From G963663315 sp965204925 (GTDB taxonomy: Bacteria; Pseudomonadota; Gammaproteobacteria; Arenicellales; Poriferihabitantaceae), in the NCBI GenBank assembly GCA_965204925.1, contig OZ242021.1, positions 2,418,001-2,482,000 on the forward strand: a stretch of 64,000 bases of DNA. The letters are read 5' to 3'. Numbering within the stretch: position 1 is the first letter of the stretch; each line of letters opens with the position of its first letter. The notes beneath the pieces were generated by a model, which made no database searches, was not told where the DNA came from, and was given only the letters and a program-made list of their open reading frames with translations. A program made the position numbers and the translations under genes. This document shows positions 61,581-64,000 of the stretch, one piece after another.

Positions 61581-62738
61581 TCAGGACCGCGAATACTCCT
61601 GCACGAACGACATCAGGCTCGGGATACCGGGTTCGTAGTTGTAGCCCCCGATTCGCCAGACATAACCCAGATGGGAAAGCTGCTCCAGTTTCCCCATGAT
61701 GTCTCTGTCTGTGACAGGGTCACCATCGTCCGCCATACCTTTTCGAATGGCTTCCTCTACCGTGCGTTCATGCAGATGCGGTTGCTTGTTCTGGATAAAG
61801 GCATTTGCAACGTTTGCAGCTACAGTGAGCAAACCCGCTTTTTTTATCTCATCGAACCGAATTTGATACATGGCATCGCGTTTGCTTACCGTCTCCGCCT
61901 CTACCTCCTGAAGCATATCCATGGAAACTGTCCGCGCCCCGCTCTGTTGCATCCGCCGCGCCAGACAATCACCGTGGACTTGCAGGAAAAAAGGATAGCA
62001 GTGGGTACGCTCCACGATTTCCTCAACGACACCGGACGCAAAGGATACGCCTGTTTCCTGTAACGGTACGATGATCGCGTCCCTGGCTTCTTCAGGTAAT
62101 AATCTCCCTAATGGAAACAGTTCGTTGCGATCCCAGAATGAGGCATTTGCGCTTGCCAGGGTTGCTCTCAAGTTCGGGGTGCCGGCCAGTACCAGCAGGA
62201 ACGGATTGCCTTCTGAACGCACGATCTGGCTGGCGTTCAGCAACGCCCCTGCAATTGTCGGATCTAATCTGTGCGCTTCGTCAATGATCAGGATAAAGGG
62301 TTTGTTTTGGCTCCTTTCCTGCAACAACTTGCGGATGGTCGCCGATGGGCGGGACAAGTCTATTGCAGCGCTGGCCTGGGCCAGTGCGATGCCGCCGGAG
62401 ACTTCCACAGAGCGGAACCTTCCCCGTAATTTCTGGTTGTCCTCCGTCAGGCGGTCCGATAACTCGGCCAGGGTTCCCATCTCGTCCGGAGTCGCCCACA
62501 GGATATCCAGTTTTGTTCTTTCTTCCCGAAGCGTCTCTTGTTGCAGGTAACGGAGCAGGGCGGTTTTGCCGTTTCCACGGGGGCCGTAGACGACCATATC
62601 CCGACTGAGCGCTTTCCGTTTGTTCAGGGCCTCGACACAATCCCGGAAATATTCCTGTTCACGTTTGCGCCCGGCCAGATAGGGCGGCACCGCCCCGGTA
62701 CCCGGCGTAAACAGATTTTTCAAATCTTGCTTGCTCAC
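61581..62738 (-). CDS. AAA+ ATPase, paralog 3
   Basis: The 385-aa protein (MSKQDLKNLFTPGTGAVPPY) has the same Walker A and B motifs and winged-helix-like C-terminus. Between the Walker motifs it agrees with paralog 1 (TELSDRL-type segment), while its C-terminal third agrees with paralog 2 (RTVEEAIRKGMADDGDPVTD). It is in tandem with paralog 2, separated by about 120 bp that also repeats (ccccaattcag...ttgtcaaaaatcag at 61532 and 62767). It is the most diverged at the N-terminus. The function is unknown. Confidence 0.8.
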   Translation of the reverse strand: MSKQDLKNLFTPGTGAVPPYLAGRKREQEYFRDCVEALNKRKALSRDMVVYGPRGNGKTALLRYLQQETLREERTKLDILWATPDEMGTLAELSDRLTEDNQKLRGRFRSVEVSGGIALAQASAAIDLSRPSATIRKLLQERSQNKPFILIIDEAHRLDPTIAGALLNASQIVRSEGNPFLLVLAGTPNLRATLASANASFWDRNELFPLGRLLPEEARDAIIVPLQETGVSFASGVVEEIVERTHCYPFFLQVHGDCLARRMQQSGARTVSMDMLQEVEAETVSKRDAMYQIRFDEIKKAGLLTVAANVANAFIQNKQPHLHERTVEEAIRKGMADDGDPVTDRDIMGKLEQLSHLGYVWRIGGYNYEPGIPSLMSFVQEYSRS

Positions 62739-63209
62739 TGGTTATTCCCCAAGCCGCCCATCCTGCCCCAATTCAGTGGTGTTGTCAAAAATCAGCATGG
62801 CGGTTAACAGCCTTTATGCCAGCAACAACCAGACAAACAGTACTTCCGAAGGGCAGACTATTCGCGTTGGGGCAATCACGCGAACTTACAGACTGTAGGA
62901 ACAGGTCTTAAGCGCTTGTTCGTATCCGGCATCGGATAACAGTAACCTGAAACATAGCACAGCTATCTCAAATACTCCTTTATCTACAGATAGGTCTCGC
63001 ACGAGATTGGGATGCAAGGTCGAAGGTGGCCGCGCCAGAAAGAAACGAAGAATCTCTTTCGCAGTCTGTAGTCGGTAGCCAATGTGATTTTACGATCATC
63101 ATCCAATGATCCAAAAATCACCGCCTTAATGATCATTTCTTTTTGGAAATACCGTTCATCGTTCAGGTTCATGTTCCATTGGAAGGTTTCGATTCACTGT
63201 TTGCTGCGG
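62739..63209. other. Intergenic stretch between the ATPase tandem and the terminal IS
   Basis: No convincing gene is seen. The first 60 bp repeat the upstream region of paralog 2. A 62-codon minus-strand frame (62984-63172) has no recognisable features. The region probably carries the promoter of the ATPase tandem, but no clear elements were found. Confidence 0.4.
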
Positions 63210-64000
63210 TGTTAAAACAAAGTTGTAATGTCCCCTTTTTTGATTGGGAGGGGCAGTTATGTTGGGCATGGGGGTGTTGTTGAGCATGCGGGAGTCGGAT
63301 CGTATTGGAGTGATTGAGGAAGTGGTGGAGAAGCGGTTGAAGCAGCGTGAGGCGGCGTTGCGACTTTGGTTGAGCGTGCGTCAGGTGAAGCGTTTGGTGG
63401 CGCGTTACCGGGCGCAGGGTTTGTCGGGTTTGGTGTCGAATCGCTGGGGCAAGCGGTCGAACCATGCCATAGCTGCGCCGGTTCGCCGGGAGGTCTTGGG
63501 CCTGGTTCGGGCGCGCTATGCGGATTTTGGTCCGAGTTTTGCGTGCGAGAAGTTGGTCGAAGTACATGGTCACCGTTTATCGGCGGAGACACTACGCCGC
63601 TGGATGATTGAAGACGGGCTGTGGCGCCCGCAGGTACGGAACGAGGTACGAACGCATCCTCTGCGTCAGCGCCGGGAGCGCTTGGGCGAGTGGGTACAGA
63701 TTGATGGTTCTTCGCACGACTGGTTCGAGGGACGCGGGTCGCGGTGTACCCTGATCGTGTATGTGGGTGACGCGACCTCACGGCTGCTGGCGGCGGGATT
63801 CTGGTCGGCGGAGACGACCGAAGCCTGCATGGAGACGACGCGGGCTCATCTTTCGGTCTACGGGCGCCCGGTAGCCTACTACTCGGATCGGTATGGGGTG
63901 TTCCGGGTAAACCGGCTCGAGCGGGAGGGCGAGGTCACGCGGTTCGTACGGGCGCTGCGCACGCTGGACATTGAGTCGATTCACGCCAACAGCCCCCAGG
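63210..64000 (+). mobile_element. ISNCY-like element, 5' part (runs off the window)
   Basis: The element appears to start near 63210 (tgttaaaacaaagttgtaat), just before the transposase gene. The right end lies outside the window, so ends and target duplication cannot be checked. Confidence 0.55.
63259..64000 (+). CDS. ISNCY-type transposase, N-terminal 247 codons
   Basis: The frame opens at ATG 63259 with GGGAGGGG upstream and stays open to the window end. The N-terminus has a helix-turn-helix (ALRLWLSVRQVKRLVARYRA, then GLSGLVSNRWGKRSNH). An integrase-type core follows: FGPSFACEKLVEVHGHRLSA, ETLRRWMIEDGLW, GEWVQIDGSSHDWFEGRGSR with the first catalytic Asp, LIVYVGDATSRLLAAGF, and VAYYSDRYGVFRVN with the second Asp. 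This pattern matches ISNCY-family transposases. The catalytic Glu lies beyond the window. Confidence 0.85.
   Translation, partial: MLGMGVLLSMRESDRIGVIEEVVEKRLKQREAALRLWLSVRQVKRLVARYRAQGLSGLVSNRWGKRSNHAIAAPVRREVLGLVRARYADFGPSFACEKLVEVHGHRLSAETLRRWMIEDGLWRPQVRNEVRTHPLRQRRERLGEWVQIDGSSHDWFEGRGSRCTLIVYVGDATSRLLAAGFWSAETTEACMETTRAHLSVYGRPVAYYSDRYGVFRVNRLEREGEVTRFVRALRTLDIESIHANSPQ

Noticed and set aside
62984..63172. 62-codon minus-strand frame near the window end
   Set aside because: No family features, no ribosome site of note, and no support from neighbours.

Overview
The window looks like a gammaproteobacterial chromosome of about 55-60% GC that is rich in insertion sequences and defence genes. 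The order ndk-rlmN-rodZ-hisS-yfgM-bamB-der-xseA (27.2-38.4 kb) is the familiar gammaproteobacterial housekeeping string, here without pilF/pilW and ispG. The species cannot be named from the sequence alone. The type II-B CRISPR-Cas locus, whose tracrRNA core resembles that of Francisella, and the betaine-type metabolism would fit a marine or host-associated lineage, but that is inference.

Layout. (1) 1-6.1 kb: a broken subtilase, three-copy-IS copy 1, an RTX protein, an Asp/Glu-racemase-superfamily enzyme, and IS copy 2 inserted in a 183-bp direct repeat. (2) 6.1-18.8 kb: a defence island bracketed by the two copies of that repeat. It holds an O-methyltransferase, a graveyard of gene remnants, and a tight four-gene Druantia-like operon: DruA (DUF4338), a 954-aa protein, a 361-aa protein, and the 1850-aa DruE helicase with DUF1998. 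(3) 19-27 kb: a TRAP transporter, a VOC protein, a DUF547 protein, a choline-dehydrogenase-like GMC oxidoreductase and a non-pyrrolysine MttB-family methyltransferase. This looks like uptake and breakdown of quaternary amines or compatible solutes. (4) 27-48.2 kb: ordinary housekeeping genes (iscA, mtaB, ndk, rlmN, rodZ, hisS, yfgM, bamB, der, xseA, nnrDE, sthA, degQ, rpe, trpEGC). (5) 48.2-62.8 kb: a type II-B CRISPR-Cas locus bracketed by paralogous AAA+ ATPase genes. (6) The window ends inside an ISNCY-type transposase gene.

The CRISPR-Cas locus is the most information-rich part. The minus-strand operon is cas9, DUF4160, DUF2442, cas1, cas2, cas4, so a toxin-antitoxin-like pair sits inside the operon and its second gene is translationally coupled to cas1. 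A plus-strand tracrRNA with promoter and terminator lies between cas4 and the array. The array has eleven full 37-bp repeats plus one deleted repeat. It is split by a 1614-bp IS that landed inside a spacer and left a perfect 9-bp target duplication. Three mosaic AAA+ ATPase paralogs flank it, forming 1.2-kb direct repeats that could allow loss or amplification of the whole locus.

The Druantia-like operon is the second highlight. Its end genes are recognisable but its two middle proteins are not, and druA is visibly AT-richer than its partners.
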